Shown in pieces: positions 22,397-33,860 of a stretch of DNA of 64,000 nucleotides. The notes under the pieces are model-generated. The model saw only the letters and a program-made list of their open reading frames with translations, searched no databases and had not been told where the DNA came from. Source of the stretch: Diplolepis rosae (taxonomy: Eukaryota > Arthropoda > Insecta > Hymenoptera > Diplolepididae); NCBI GenBank assembly GCA_030998225.1, contig JAPYXD010000382.1, positions 2,418,001 through 2,482,000 of the forward strand, in the 5' to 3' direction. Both the position numbers and the translations under genes were made by a program. Position 1 is the stretch's first letter, and each line of letters opens with the position of its first letter.

Positions 22397-22710
22397 CCCC
22401 CACCGTAAAACGGTTGCTAGCAATGTGTAAATTGAATAGCAAGCGTCTCCCTGTGTACTTATCTAAAAAAAATTTTCTTAATAATTTCTAGATATAATAT
22501 CCAAAAATATGCATCGTATGAAATACAGGATTGAAATATAAAGTAGGGAAATGTACCAAATAACTATTCAGGACTTAGTGCATGTGTGTTGTCACTAGAG
22601 AAGAGGTAGACATACCAAGTTTCATTATTGATGTACCATTGATGTTTAATGTTAGAGTTTGAAGAAAGTTCTTGGTGATTCGTTGGTACCTTCTTCCTGT
22701 GGTGACGTTT

Positions 22711-24195
22711 CTATAGGGTTGACTTCTCCAACTTCCAAATCAACAGGTTGATAAGGTTTTTTTTTTTAAATGAAGTAATAAATTCGTAACTGAACTCCAT
22801 ATAGCTCCAAGTAAGTGTATGGACCATCCATATACTGAATGTAAAGCATAGCCTTGGATAATTATATCGATTAAAACTTTGAAAAATTGGATAAGCATTA
22901 TAATAGCTATGATTCCAGCACTGAAGGTTCCAAAAGCTATGAATCGAGTCCACATCTTGCTCCATGTACTTTCGATAATTTTTTCAATAGCATCATTATT
23001 TAAAAATTTGAGTAGGGCTCCTTCATTGTTGGGTATTGGGTGTCCTCTCATTTCTCTTGCTAGGTCATTTAGAAGAGCAGGTTTTTCGACAGGAAACATA
23101 ATCCGTTCCCTGAGTTGTTCTAGTTCATGTTCGGTGTAGATGCCATTAGTTGCCAATTCTGCGGGGTTGATATATTCCCATGTTGGCTTCGTCATTGGTT
23201 TAATAATGGTAGGTTGTTCAGCTTCTGTTGGTTCGTATGTGTTTTTCTACATAAATGAATTTTGAGTTTACATATGCAAATATATCTAAATTAGAAACAG
23301 ACATTTTTCTATGTGGTACAAAATTTTCTCCTTTTGTGGTTTCGAAAATTACAAGTTTTGGATGTTCAGTCTTAATTACTATATAGCCACATACTGATTC
23401 ACTTCCTTTTGCAGCTAATGCAAAGGTTACATCATCAGTCGAAAGAGACTATACTATTTGTTTATGATTAAAGTCTTGATCTGTCATTTTGTTAGCAAAA
23501 CCCTCATATAGTACACTATAATGTTGGAATTTACAACTATCTATGGGTATATTGTTCCAAAAGGTGTGAACACCTTCTTGATCTATACAGGTGCCTTCGG
23601 AGAGGGAACATACTGTACCGGAATTCAAATGAATCGTATCAGCTTCTAATTTGATTCGAGCTACTTGCTCTGTTAAAGTAATTTTAACTGTACCTTGGAC
23701 TAATACATTTTTCCAAGTTCCAAAGGGATCGGAATACCCGGTTCCTTCACAAGTTCCGTCTCCGCTGACTTGACCTGCCAAAAGCAATCCGTCAGTGATT
23801 GTTTGATTTATTTTTATACCATGTACAACATGTGTATCAATTATCTTAATAATACCCGTCTTGTGCGCATCTATACAAGTTTCTCTATTAACGTCAATAA
23901 TATATTCGTTTTCTCCATTAAGAACAATTGATACATGCGAATGCATTCCACAATAAAAAATCGTGCGATGGATTTCTATTTTACATTGAATAATTTTCGT
24001 ATCTGTATATTCATTTATTTGTAACAAATGCAAATATTGTCTTGTATTATTTACTGTTGTTGTAGGTATGTCACATTCTCCCACTTCTCGTAACGAGAGA
24101 GTTGTAACATTCAATTGCCTTGATCCACAATCATATCCAATAAAACCTGTTGTAGTGTTGAAGAGGAATAAAATAATAAAAATTTGGTTGATCAT
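22711..24195 (-). pseudogene. element D envelope: chuvirus-type glycoprotein, two lesions
   Basis: The first frame (24195-23449, 248 codons) starts with a hydrophobic signal peptide (IFIILFLFNTTTGF) and the diagnostic GYDCGSRQLNVT, followed by KIIQCKIEI, FYCGMHSHVSIV and a Cys-rich ectodomain. It ends at a TAG (23451-23449), and the same frame continues beyond the stop. A frameshift near 23200-23250 leads to the second frame (23195-22740), which ends with a long hydrophobic segment (about residues 85-113, FIAFGTFSAGIIAIIM) taken as the membrane anchor. The YDC start after the signal and the Cys pattern resemble glycoproteins of Jingchuvirales (chuviruses), not the baculovirus-F type of Drosophila errantiviruses. 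It lies about 90 bases behind pol. If intact it would be a membrane fusion glycoprotein; this copy is broken. Confidence 0.7.
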
Positions 24196-24288
24196 CTGTT
24201 ATCACATAAAAAGTATTAATTATCAGATTTTTCTTTCCCTCATTTCCGGTTTTCTTCAGTTTTTATTTTCATTTACACCCTAGAATTA

Positions 24289-27200
24289 TTAGGAACTAAT
24301 GCTCCTTTTTCTTTTCTTTTCTTTAACTTCGTGATTGATATGTGAGACCCTAAGTCTATTTGCATGGACTACTTTACTAGATTTTTGCATTGAAATTCTA
24401 ACATTAGTTTTACTAATTATCTTCAGAATCTTATGAGGTCCAGTATAATGATTTCCAAATTTTTTTGGTTTAGGGCCTTTCAATAGAAAGACATAGTCTC
24501 CTACTTCAAAATTTTTTGGGTTAATTCTCCTATAATATTTTTTTGACCTAAATTTGGAATCTATTAGATTATCATAAACTAATGTACGGATACCACTTAA
24601 TCTGGTAACTAAATCTATTAAATAACCTTTATAAGTAGGAAGGAGATCAGTTTCCCTTAATGGGTCACTAGAGGGTAACCTAGCTAATTTTCGAAAAACT
24701 ACTTCGTACGGGGTATGTTTTGTACTTTCTGAAACACAAGTATTATAGTTTAACATTGCAACTTCTATCCATTCATCCCATTCTTGATCAACCGTAGCAT
24801 ATTGTTTTAAAAATTCTCCTAATGTATGATGTGATCGCTCTAATGAGCCATTTGACTGTGGATGGAACGCGGTAGTGCGGATTTTTTTTATTTTAAAACG
24901 TTTGGCTACTCTCGTCATTAATTTGCTCAAAAAATTTTGACCTTGATCCGTAATTATTACGCGAGGCGTTCCAAAGGTGCATATGAAACGTTTTACAAAA
25001 GAATCTGCTATTGTGGTAGCGAGCGTATCTTTCAAAGGAACTGCAATACAATATTTAGATAGTTGGTCGTGCATTGTAAGAATATATTCGTGACTATTTT
25101 TAGTTTTGGGTAGTGGACCTACTACATCCAGAGCTAGTTTATCGAAAACTGTACCTGGAGTATCAGTGATTACCATAGGTTGCTTAGTTTTTAACCTGAC
25201 TAATTTATTTAACTGACATTTCAAACATTGTTGGATTTTTCGTTGAATGTCTTCTTTTAGATTTTCCCAGTAGTAATTTTGTTTTATTCTATTATAGGTT
25301 TTTGAAACACCACGATGACCTCCAATTGGTGAAAGATGAAGTTCTTCGAAGATTTCGTCTCTTTTTTCCTTAGGAACATATTTCAAAGTCCCCTTGCAGG
25401 CAATAATTTTTATTGGGACATCTTGAAATACTATTTTTAGTAGAATTACTATATCCGACCATGGCAAGTTTTCAATGTGGTCACTTCGTGCTATACTTAT
25501 TTCGTTTAATTTTATTTCAATCAAGAGGTCCTGTAAATGTTTTAGAAGGGTATACAAGTTATCCTTAACAGTAGATATTGATTCAGGATTTTCTCCTCTG
25601 ATACAAACAGCAAATTGATTGGATTTATTCCTCTTTGTATGTTTAATTTCCAAATGTTTTAAAGTTTGCTGAGTTTCGATTTTGTTGAACTCGATTAATT
25701 TAGCAGCTCCTACGTCACATGGACTTCCATTACTAGAGACAAAGTATACTATATTGTTTCGTCGAACTTGTATTAAATCTCTTGTTTCTATTATTTGACA
25801 TTTTAAATTCGGATCCAAAATTTGTGGTTCTTGATTTGAAAGACTTGAATTTGAGGTTGAATGGTTAGATTTTGTAGAATGCAAACTTGCTTTTCTGTGT
25901 GCATTTTCCATGGGTTCAGTTTGGTCCATTAAGATAGTATCTTCCAGACTCTGATTATCTAGTGAGTTTAATTTAAAAAATTCCTTGTTATGCTTTGAAA
26001 TAGTTCTGATCTCGAAATTAATTGAGTCTTCGTCTGCAATTTCGACATAATTTGGCTTGGGGTTTCTTGTGTATCGTTTAGTAGACAACTGACATCCTTC
26101 ATCAATTTTTTTGATGATATCAGTTTGTGGTATGTCATCAAAATTACTAGTCTTCATAGAGGTTGGACAGCTTAAATTTTCTAGTTTTTTCTGAAGTCTT
26201 GTTACTACATTACATTGTAGGAGTATATCGGACTCTACAGCATTTCTGGAAAGAGCATCTGCATTTAAATTAAGTTTTCCAGGTTTGTAGATTATATCAT
26301 AATCAAATTCTGATAATTTAAAACGCCATTTTTGCACTCGTGTATTTAAATCAGCTGTTTTAAACCAAACTAAAGGTTGGTGATCTGTTATTATATTTAT
26401 TTTTTTTCCACAGATATAGGACCTAAAAATTCGAACGGAATGAACTATAGCTGCTGCTTCCTTTTCATATACCTCATACTTCAATTCAGGTCCTCTCAAA
26501 ACTCTTGATGTATAGGCTATAGGTCGATCTCTACCAATTTCACCTTGAGAAAGTATTCCCCCAATAGCATATCCGGATGCATCAGTTGTTATATTAAATG
26601 CTTTCAAAAAGTCTGGGTATTGTAAAAGTGGAGGGTTACATAGAAGCTCTTTGAGTGTGGAAAAAGCCTGTTCTGATTTATCATCCCAAACGAAATCAAC
26701 ATCTTTTTGTAAGAGTTTAGTTAAGGGTTTAGCAATTTGAGCAAAATTTTGGATAAATCTTCTATAATACCCAGATAAACCTAAAAATTGTCTAACGTTT
26801 TTAACACCTTTGGGTCGTGGAAAATCTTTAACTGCCTCGAGTTTTCTTGGTTCAGGGCTGATGCCATTTTTACTAAGCATGTGTCCTAAATAACAGACTT
26901 TGTCGCGTCAGAATTCACATTTGTCGATATTCAGTTGAAGATTGGCTTCTTTAAGTCTTTCCATTATCAATTTCATTATATCTTCATGTTCTTCAAAAGA
27001 ATCAGCAAATACTACAATATCATCAATGAAACTGAACATGATCTTTCCTTGCAAACCTTTGAATGTTTCGTCAATAAAACGTTGGAATGTAGGGGGTGCA
27101 TTTTTTAAACCAAACGTCATTTGTACATATTCATAATGACCAAAGGGTGTGCTAAAAGCGGTTTTATGAGAATCTCTTGGGTCCATTAGGATTTGCTGAA

Positions 27201-28850
27201 ATCCTTTTGCCAGATCAAAAGTTGCATGGTATTTATGGCCTCCTACTAAATCAATAATTTGGGTGATATCCGGTAATGGATACCCATCGCTAATTGTTTT
27301 TTCATTTAATAGTCTAAAATCAGAGACTATTCTCCATTTCTTTTTACCTGAAGCATCTGCCTTCTTGGGTACAATCCATAAGGGAGAATTGTATGGTGAC
27401 GATGAAGATTTAATAATTCCTGAATCTAGCATTTCCTGGACTTGTTTATTCAACTCATCTGTAAGTGAAATTGGAATTTTATACTGCTTTAGATTTACAG
27501 GTATATCATCAGCGGTAATGATTCTGTGCATCACAGTACTTGCTGCTTCTAATCTTTGTTCGTTTAGTAAAAATCTGTCCATATTTGTGAGAGCAAGGTT
27601 TATTATACTTGCCTTTTCGGATTCATTTAAATGATCTATTCTTAAACGCTGGATAATTGGATTGTTCTCAATATTTATTTCTTGATTGTTTACTGAAAAT
27701 ATATATTTTTTTGAATCTTTTGGAATTTGTGGATGAAAAATTTCGTAAATTCTTTTTATTTCCCAATTTGTATAGGGTTCAATATTGAGAATTTCAGTTA
27801 CATTATTGATTGTTTTTTTGAAAGAATATCCAAAAATAAATTCTTTTTGAGTCCAAGGAATTGAAGAACATTTTTCAACATTTAAACTAAGTGGGTCTTC
27901 ATCAGGTTTTATTCGAATTGGTTCTAATAATTTTTCATTCTTGTTCTTTTCATCTTCATTTTCAGATAAATGGTTAACCTCCAAACTCCAAGTTGAATCT
28001 GTATTCATTACCTGAATAATTTTGCTTCCATAGATTCGTGATTGTGACTCCATCTTTTGATTTGTACCTGTTATTTGATATTGTCCTGTGAAATGCTTTT
28101 CTTCGTGGCTTTTTGTTTCATTGAATTTTAGAGTTGCTTGGACATCATCTATTTGCAGAATTTTATTTTCGTAATCAATTATTGCTTGTGTTTGAGTCAA
28201 GTAAGTTGCTCCTAGAATTCCTTCGCAGGGAATATCAAAGTCCTCGGGAACTACATGAAAAGTAGTTGTTTTTCCAAAAATTGCTATTTCTATAGTACCG
28301 ATTGTTGTATGAAATTCTTGACCAACTCCTTTTGATAAAATAGTTTTATATTTATCTATATCAATTTCAAGAGGTAAAAGATTTGACTTAATAATGTTAG
28401 CTTCTGATCCACTATCTACCATGAATCTTCCTGTACTATTAGATGGCGGGTTAAAGATGTCTATGAATGGTAGAACACCTAAGGGAAGCTTTGGATTCCA
28501 ATTCGTTATTTCTCCTAACGTAAATCTGGATTTTGAACTAAATCTTTGCTCAAATTTAAGTTTTTTATCCCTCACGAGAAGGCTGTTCGTTTTAAAGTTT
28601 ATTTTTGCACCGTTATCAGAAAAGTATTGTGACCCTAAAATTCCGTCTAATGGTAAGTAAAAATGATTAGGAACCACATGAAACGTTACAATTTCGTTTG
28701 GGAATTTCAGCTCAATTGTTCCTATTGAAGGGATTATAGAATTGTCAATACCTTTGATCCAAATTATATTATCTGTATCGATTGGATTTTCTATCGGAAT
28801 TGTTCCGATTTTCAATAAATTTATTTCTGATCCTGAGTCTAATAAAAGAT
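24289..28850 (-). pseudogene. element D pol: tandem proteases, RT, RNase H, macro-like domain, integrase; one stop
   Basis: One reading frame broken by a single TGA (26910-26908). The first part (28815-26908, open further upstream) has protease 1 (LLLDSGSEINLLK, DSG at 28839-28831; ILG near residue 59) and protease 2 (FMVDSGSEANII, residues 132-143; ILG at 200). RT follows with DFRLLNEKTI, FDLAKGFQQI, AFSTPFGHYEY and the catalytic FIDD (596-599). The second part (26880-24289, 863 codons) has RNase H (ITTDASGYAIGG, Asp 100; DADALSRN-type end near 210), a linker, a macro-like domain (about 376-496) and integrase with H515, H522, C552, C555 and D585, D645, E681. The frame is -1 relative to gag and overlaps its end, as in gypsy elements using -1 frameshifting. 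The protein would process the polyprotein, copy RNA to DNA and integrate it. Confidence 0.9.
25393..25757 (-). other. macrodomain-like segment in element D pol
   Basis: Codons about 376-496 of the second pol frame: NIVYFVSSNGSPCDVGAAKL, FAVCIRGENPES, ISTVKDNLYTLLKHLQDLL, EISIARSDHIENLPWSDI and VPIKIIACKG. The order (strand with a V-S start and small residues before a helix, an aromatic strand, the YxNL helix, an S-I/M strand, a short loop and W-x-x-I, a final strand) follows TARG1/OARD1-type macrodomains. The Gly-rich ADP-ribose loop is shortened, so hydrolase activity is doubtful. Remnants are present in elements A and B, and the segment is absent from C. The fold assignment is an inference from pattern. 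Confidence 0.5.
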
Positions 28851-28913
28851 TGATTTTACTACTTTTGTGTGGATGTTCAAATTCGATATAGGGTAATAAA
28901 TAATTATTCTTTT

Positions 28914-30526
28914 CTAAACTGATGGAATTAATTCCTCTAACAAATTGGTCATCGGTTTCTGAATTATGGAGCGCTGATGTCTTGCTGCTATCTCCCTGGC
29001 TGCGCTCGTTCCCGGAAGATTCTGTTCGTTTCCCGCTCGTCTCTCTTCATTATAAATTCTTTCCCTACATTCTTCAATTATGTGTCCCTTAGTTTTACAG
29101 TATCTACATTCCTTAACTTCAGTTGACCTTTTTCCACAAGAATTTGCAGTGTGACCATTTCTTTGGCATAACTGGCATGTTAATTGTACTTCAATTTTAT
29201 TAGCTGATTGTATTTTAGGTTTCAAAAGAAAACAGTTATCAGCTGTGTGTCCTGGTTTGTCACAATATTGACATATAATTCTGCACTGATTATTATCTTT
29301 GATTTTAAAGCAATTTTTAGCTGAATGCCCTTTCCTTTTGCAAATTTGACACTCTTGAAAAGAGTGACACTGATTAGCTGTATGACCATTTTTATTACAT
29401 AACTGGCAAGGAGTATTATTCTGAGTGTAATTTTTAGAAACGTTAAAACAAGACTCAGTAGTATGTCCAGTAATTTTACAATGCCGACACCATAATTTAT
29501 TTCTACAATTTTCTGTCTCGTGTCTAACTTTACTGCATATTGTGCAAGAAAATATCCTTCTATTTTTGAGTTGGTTTCCGTCGAATTTAGGCTGGTCTAT
29601 CTTTCTAAGATCTCTTCTTGCCGCTAATTGTCTTTCAATAGCTATCGCATTTTTGACAATATCATTGACATCATTATTTTCATCTTCTCCAGTAAGGAGT
29701 CTTTGCTCTATTTCTAATTTTAATCCTCTTTTAAAACAATCTACAAGTGTAGTCTCGATTGAATTTCTGTAAGCTACAGGTATTTGACCATTATTACTAA
29801 TTCTTTTTGCATCCAAAATTTTACTACCTATATCCCTGATTCTATTGGCAAAAGATATTACATTCTCGTCATCGTGCTGGAATTCATTTCCCAATTCACC
29901 TAACAGTTAGGTAGTTGTTTTTTCCGGAGCATAAATATTTTTCATGAAATCTTTGATTTCTTCAACCATAGCGAAGGAATGTCCTGATATTGCTTGACGT
30001 GCTTCGCCCAGTACTTTACTTCTAATTAGTTTTACTAAGTTAGCCTCAAAAGCAGGTTCTACCATTTCTTTAGCTTCGTTACATCCTTCTAGGAACTGGC
30101 CTAGCGGGATTTTTTGTCCGTAAATTCAGGTATCACCATGATAGCGTCTCGGAGAGAAACTACTTGAGTTACTTGAGGTACTTGAGGTACTTGAGGTTGG
30201 GGACGTTCTTCATTTGGTGAGGCCATTTTATTTTCTAAAGTATTATTTAGATAGGAATTGTCCAAGTCTATCAAAATTTTCGTAGTGTTATTAAATAACA
30301 CTGAAACATCAATGAGGTTACTATCGGTGAAGTTTTCTTGAATAAGATTACTTAAATTGTTTAATGGTTCCGTGGAAGTACTAGAAAATGCTGAAATATT
30401 AAAAGAATGATCGTCTTCGCCACGTGATAATTCTTCTTTTGGGACGAAAGGCTTAAATTCTTCTATTTCTCTTTTTAAATCTAAGTTGCGCTCAGCTTGG
30501 GTACGCGTTATTCTTTTTCCCGACAT
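28914..30526 (-). pseudogene. element D gag with six or more zinc knuckles; one frameshift, one stop
   Basis: Start ATG at 30526 (MSGKRITRTQAERN). The matrix-like N-part is acidic. The capsid part carries VSLRDAIMVIPEF, GEARQAISGHSFA and NIYAPEKTTT, conserved with A and B. An A-run at 30115-30110 lacks one base, and a TAA at 29909-29907 interrupts the capsid. The C-part (29894-28914) has a string of CX2CX4HX4C knuckles: CTICSKVRHETENC, CRHCKITGHTTESC, CQLCNKNGHTANQC, CQICKRKGHSAKNC, CQYCDKPGHTADNC, CQLCQRNGHTANSC and CRYCKTKGHIIEEC. Seven knuckles is far more than the one or two usual in gag. The protein would bind and package the element RNA. Confidence 0.9.
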
Positions 30527-30715
30527 ATACTTAAATATACACAAAAAATCGAAATATTAATACATATATTGGTTTATTCATACAGTAAATAATTTTTAAT
30601 ACAGAAAGAAAAGAAATAATCTTAAAAGAAACTGTAGGGTCATAAAATTTCTTCCATACTAATTTTATCCAATTTTATTAAGTGATTTCACATATATCTA
30701 ATTATAATTTGTAAC

Positions 30716-31548
30716 TTATGATTTTTTTGGTATCTTATAATTACGATTATTCTTTTCAAAACATTTAAAACAACTAAGTCTAACATCATGGACAAGACAT
30801 GTGTCACAAAAACTATTTCTAAACAGTTTTATTTTTTCTTCTAAAGATATCTTTTTTTCGAGAACTGGTTGATCAAGATTCGTAAGGGAGTTGACGGCAG
30901 GTGGAGGATTTTCAATTTTTTGTTCTTCCTCGGCTTCTGCGATTTTCTTTCGTTTAGCCTCTTTAATTCTCCTTCTTTGCCTTTGCCTTTTAGTTGGTCT
31001 ATTCCGCCTATGACTAAGATAACCGTATGCTTCTCCGTGCACTATAGGGAAAAAAGAAATTTTCTCAGTATAAAAGGAATATTTGGAAAATTGAAAACTG
31101 CGACCTAATAAGATTCTCTATTGATAATAAAATTATTTGAATCTCAAGATTTCAAAGTTAATATTTGAAGGTTACGCAAATCAATCACTCGATTTTTTTA
31201 TCAGGTGTATCACATGCAAGAATAATTAGAATTTGGAAATCATAATTTCAAATCTTGAGGTTTCATTAATCTGATAATTTCTTTTTGCATTTATGAAATC
31301 TGCACAAATTTCTCACTCAATTTATTATTTTGAATAGTCAATTTATTATTAAATTGAAGAAGATTTTCGTTTTCTCTTTCTATGTTTTTGATTCTCTGTT
31401 CTAAAGATTTTACCTTATCACAAAGATAGGCGACGGTAGCCCATCCATCTTTATCTAAATCCTCTAAATTATTTATTCGATCCGATGTTTGTTCAAGGTT
31501 TTCAAAAATGACAGCTTCTGTTCCTGACGCTTCTAGGATACGTAGCAT
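30716..31548 (-). CDS. predicted spliced accessory ORF in the leader of element D
   Basis: Exon 1 runs 31548-31317: ATG in an AAATA-ATG-C context, 77 codons plus one base, a coiled-coil (KSLEQRIKNIERENENLLQF). It ends at a GTGAGA donor. Exon 2 starts at 31041 after a pyrimidine-rich acceptor (TTTTTTCCCTATAG) and stays in frame with exon 1 to the stop at 30716; the split codon would be ATG. Exon 2 encodes an arginine-rich stretch (RRNRPTKRQRQRRRIK), an acidic helix and CDTCLVHDVRLSCFKC, a CX2C-X8-CX2C zinc-binding pattern. About 185 aa in all. It lies 5' of gag, an unusual place. A coiled coil plus Arg-rich motif recalls nuclear RNA-binding regulators of complex retroviruses; there is no evident sequence homology and the function is unknown. 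Confidence 0.55.
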
Positions 31549-31794
31549 TATTTGAACTTAAATCAATTTAAATTTTAGTAGACTATACAATTTTAGAATT
31601 TTTATGAAATTTAGTACATTTAATGAATATTTATGAATTTGGAAGTTTCAATTAGGTACATTAGAATTAATAAGATTTAAGGTTTTTTACATTCTCATCA
31701 TGGATGAGAAGGTATTGGTTTTATGTGAAAAATGACTTTCGAAATTTTCATCAAATCTTTAAGTTTTGAGACCCCCTGAGTCAGAAAAAATGGT

Positions 31795-31821
31795 TGTCTG
31801 TCTGTCTGTCTGTCTGTCTGT
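31795..31821. repeat. (TGTC)n microsatellite
   Basis: About seven TGTC units, followed by TAGGTCGTGTGCGGCATAAC. Located in the leader of element D. Confidence 0.9.
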
Positions 31822-32745
31822 AGGTCGTGTGCGGCATAACTCTCGATAGAATTATCAGATTGAATTGAGCTTTGGTACACTTTATCGGAGCCGAAAAAGT
31901 AAGGACAAGTTCGTTAACCAGCCACATCCAATCAAAATTGAGGGATGGAGCACTACTTTTGTGTTTTTGAAAATAATTTTTTGAAAAAATCAAAAATTCC
32001 AATCCTTGTTTTTGATAATGCCCATAAATCTCTACAAATTATCCTAATAACATTTTTTGATTAAATCAAAATTAGAAATGTTACAGCATATTCAAATTCG
32101 AAAAAAGTCAATATCAAAATTCCATTTACCAGTTGAATTATACGAGATACGAAAAAACGTTATGATACAATATAATTGAATACATAAAGACCTACAAATT
32201 TGAATTATAACATTTTTTCATATTTCATATTTCATATTTTTAATTAAAAAAAAAAAACTATTGAAAATCCAAAATTCAATTTTTTAACAATAATATGTGA
32301 AATACAAAAAAAAAAGTATGAATACAATGTTGTTCGTTTCAAAAAGATCTACAAATTTTGTCTGACACAGTTTCTGATGAATCATATATTTTTCGTTTCA
32401 ATTCCAAAAAATACGATAAAAATGAAAAAATTCCATTTTTTAGACAAAATATGTGAGATGCAAAAAAAACATTTAGATGGAAAATTGTTTGCCTAAATGA
32501 GGTCTACAAATTCTGATGAAGAAATTTCGGGACAGGATGTATATTTTATGTTTTGATTTTTAATATTGAAAAACTTCGATTTTTTTCACAAAAATATGTT
32601 AGATATGAAATAAGCGTTGTTCTGCAAAATCGTTTCCTTAAATAAATTCTACGATTTTTTTTCCTTTTTAGATATGTGGTAGAAAGTAAATTCTTTTAAT
32701 CATGTAATTTATTAAAAAGTTATACTGAAATATATACAGAAAATC

Positions 32746-33060
32746 GAGCGCGAAGCGCGAGTGTCATGATGAGAATGTGTTCCTTAAGGCCGATAGAGCC
32801 TTAAGTAAATTAATTTCCTGTTTCACTTAAATTCAAAAAGAAATTCAGTGACTTTGAGAAAATGTGTAATTCACATCATCTGTAATATTATTATAAAATT
32901 GGTTTGAGCTTCAGTATCAAAATATAAGAAATAAACTTAAATGTATGCGAAGAGCATAAGACCGAGCGCGAAGCGCGAGGTCAGAATGAACTGAGCGCGA
33001 AGCGCGACGTTCAAAAATTCCGGAGCGCGCAGCGCGACGATTGAATCGCGCGCCCTAGGC
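32746..33060. repeat. four near-palindromic GAGCGCGAAGCGCGA words
   Basis: Copies at 32746-32760, 32964-32978, 32993-33007 and (with one change) 33023-33037, followed by GCGCGCCCTAGGCGCGC near 33046-33062. Each can fold as GCGC-GAA-GCGC. They are islands of GC in an AT-rich leader and differ sharply in base use from their neighbours. Confidence 0.85.
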
Positions 33061-33189
33061 GCGCTCAAACTTGCGAGCGAAGTATAATTTTAGTAATTTT
33101 TTGTAAAATTAAAATATTGTAAATTGAAGGATTTGAATAATCTCTTTAAATTCCAAGGAAATAGATGTTTAGTAATTTGAAGTTAGGAA

Positions 33190-33860
33190 GTTTGTATGTA
33201 TTTTTATCCTTTCGAATTTAGTAACGTTTAGGGAGGTTGGATCATTTTTTAATTGAATTTCGAATTTTAAGAGAATTTTGATATTTCTTCAATCTTTTGA
33301 ATTTAGTAGAAATTGGATATTTTGTTTTCTTTATCCTTTGATAATGTTTTATTGAGTTTTCAATAATAAAGTTTGTATATATTTTTTCGAATTTAGTATC
33401 ATTTATAAAGTTTGGATTTTTGTTATCCTTTAAGAAAGTTTGGATATTCTATGATTCCTTTTGAATTTAGTAATATTTTGGAAAGTTTGGATATATTTTT
33501 TTTATCCTTTTAAATTTGGTAAAATTTAGAAATTTTGGATTTTTTTATATTTTCATCCTTTGGTATTAATAAAGTTTGGATATATTTTTCTTATTCTTTC
33601 GAATTCAGTAAAATTTCGAAAGTTTGGATATTCTTTATCCTTTTTATTTTTATAAAGTTTGGATATATTTTTTTATCCTTTGAATTTAGTATAATTTGGA
33701 AATTTTGGATATTCTTTATCCTTTTGAATTCTATAACTTGGAAAGTTTGGATATTCTTTATCTTTTTGAATTTTATAAAGTTTAGATATATTTTTTTATC
33801 CTTTTGAATTTAGTATAATTTGGAAATTTTGGATAATTTCGTAAAGCTTGTAAGATTTGA
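33190..33860. repeat. degenerate AT-rich tandem repeat
   Basis: At least eight recurrences of AAAGTTTGGATAT followed by poly-T, ATCCTTTTGAATTTAGTA and AATTTGG, at irregular spacing of about 50-80 bases. ORFs across it are by-products of the repeat. Confidence 0.7.

Noticed and set aside
26908..26910. TGA in pol as stop-codon readthrough or selenocysteine
   Set aside because: It falls inside RT, in the conserved KCEF...YLGH block; no readthrough context is visible. A plain nonsense mutation fits.
30110..30115. A-run in gag as a programmed frameshift site
   Set aside because: The run lies in the middle of the capsid domain, where relatives A and B continue in one frame; a lost base is simpler. 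The natural gag-pol shift is near 28914-28980.
31698..32002. Frames with DRQTDRQTD
   Set aside because: Produced by the (TGTC)n microsatellite.
33535..33807. A 90-codon hydrophobic frame (FIFSSFGINKVW...)
   Set aside because: Translation of the degenerate AT-rich tandem repeat in the D leader; the protein repeat only mirrors the DNA repeat.
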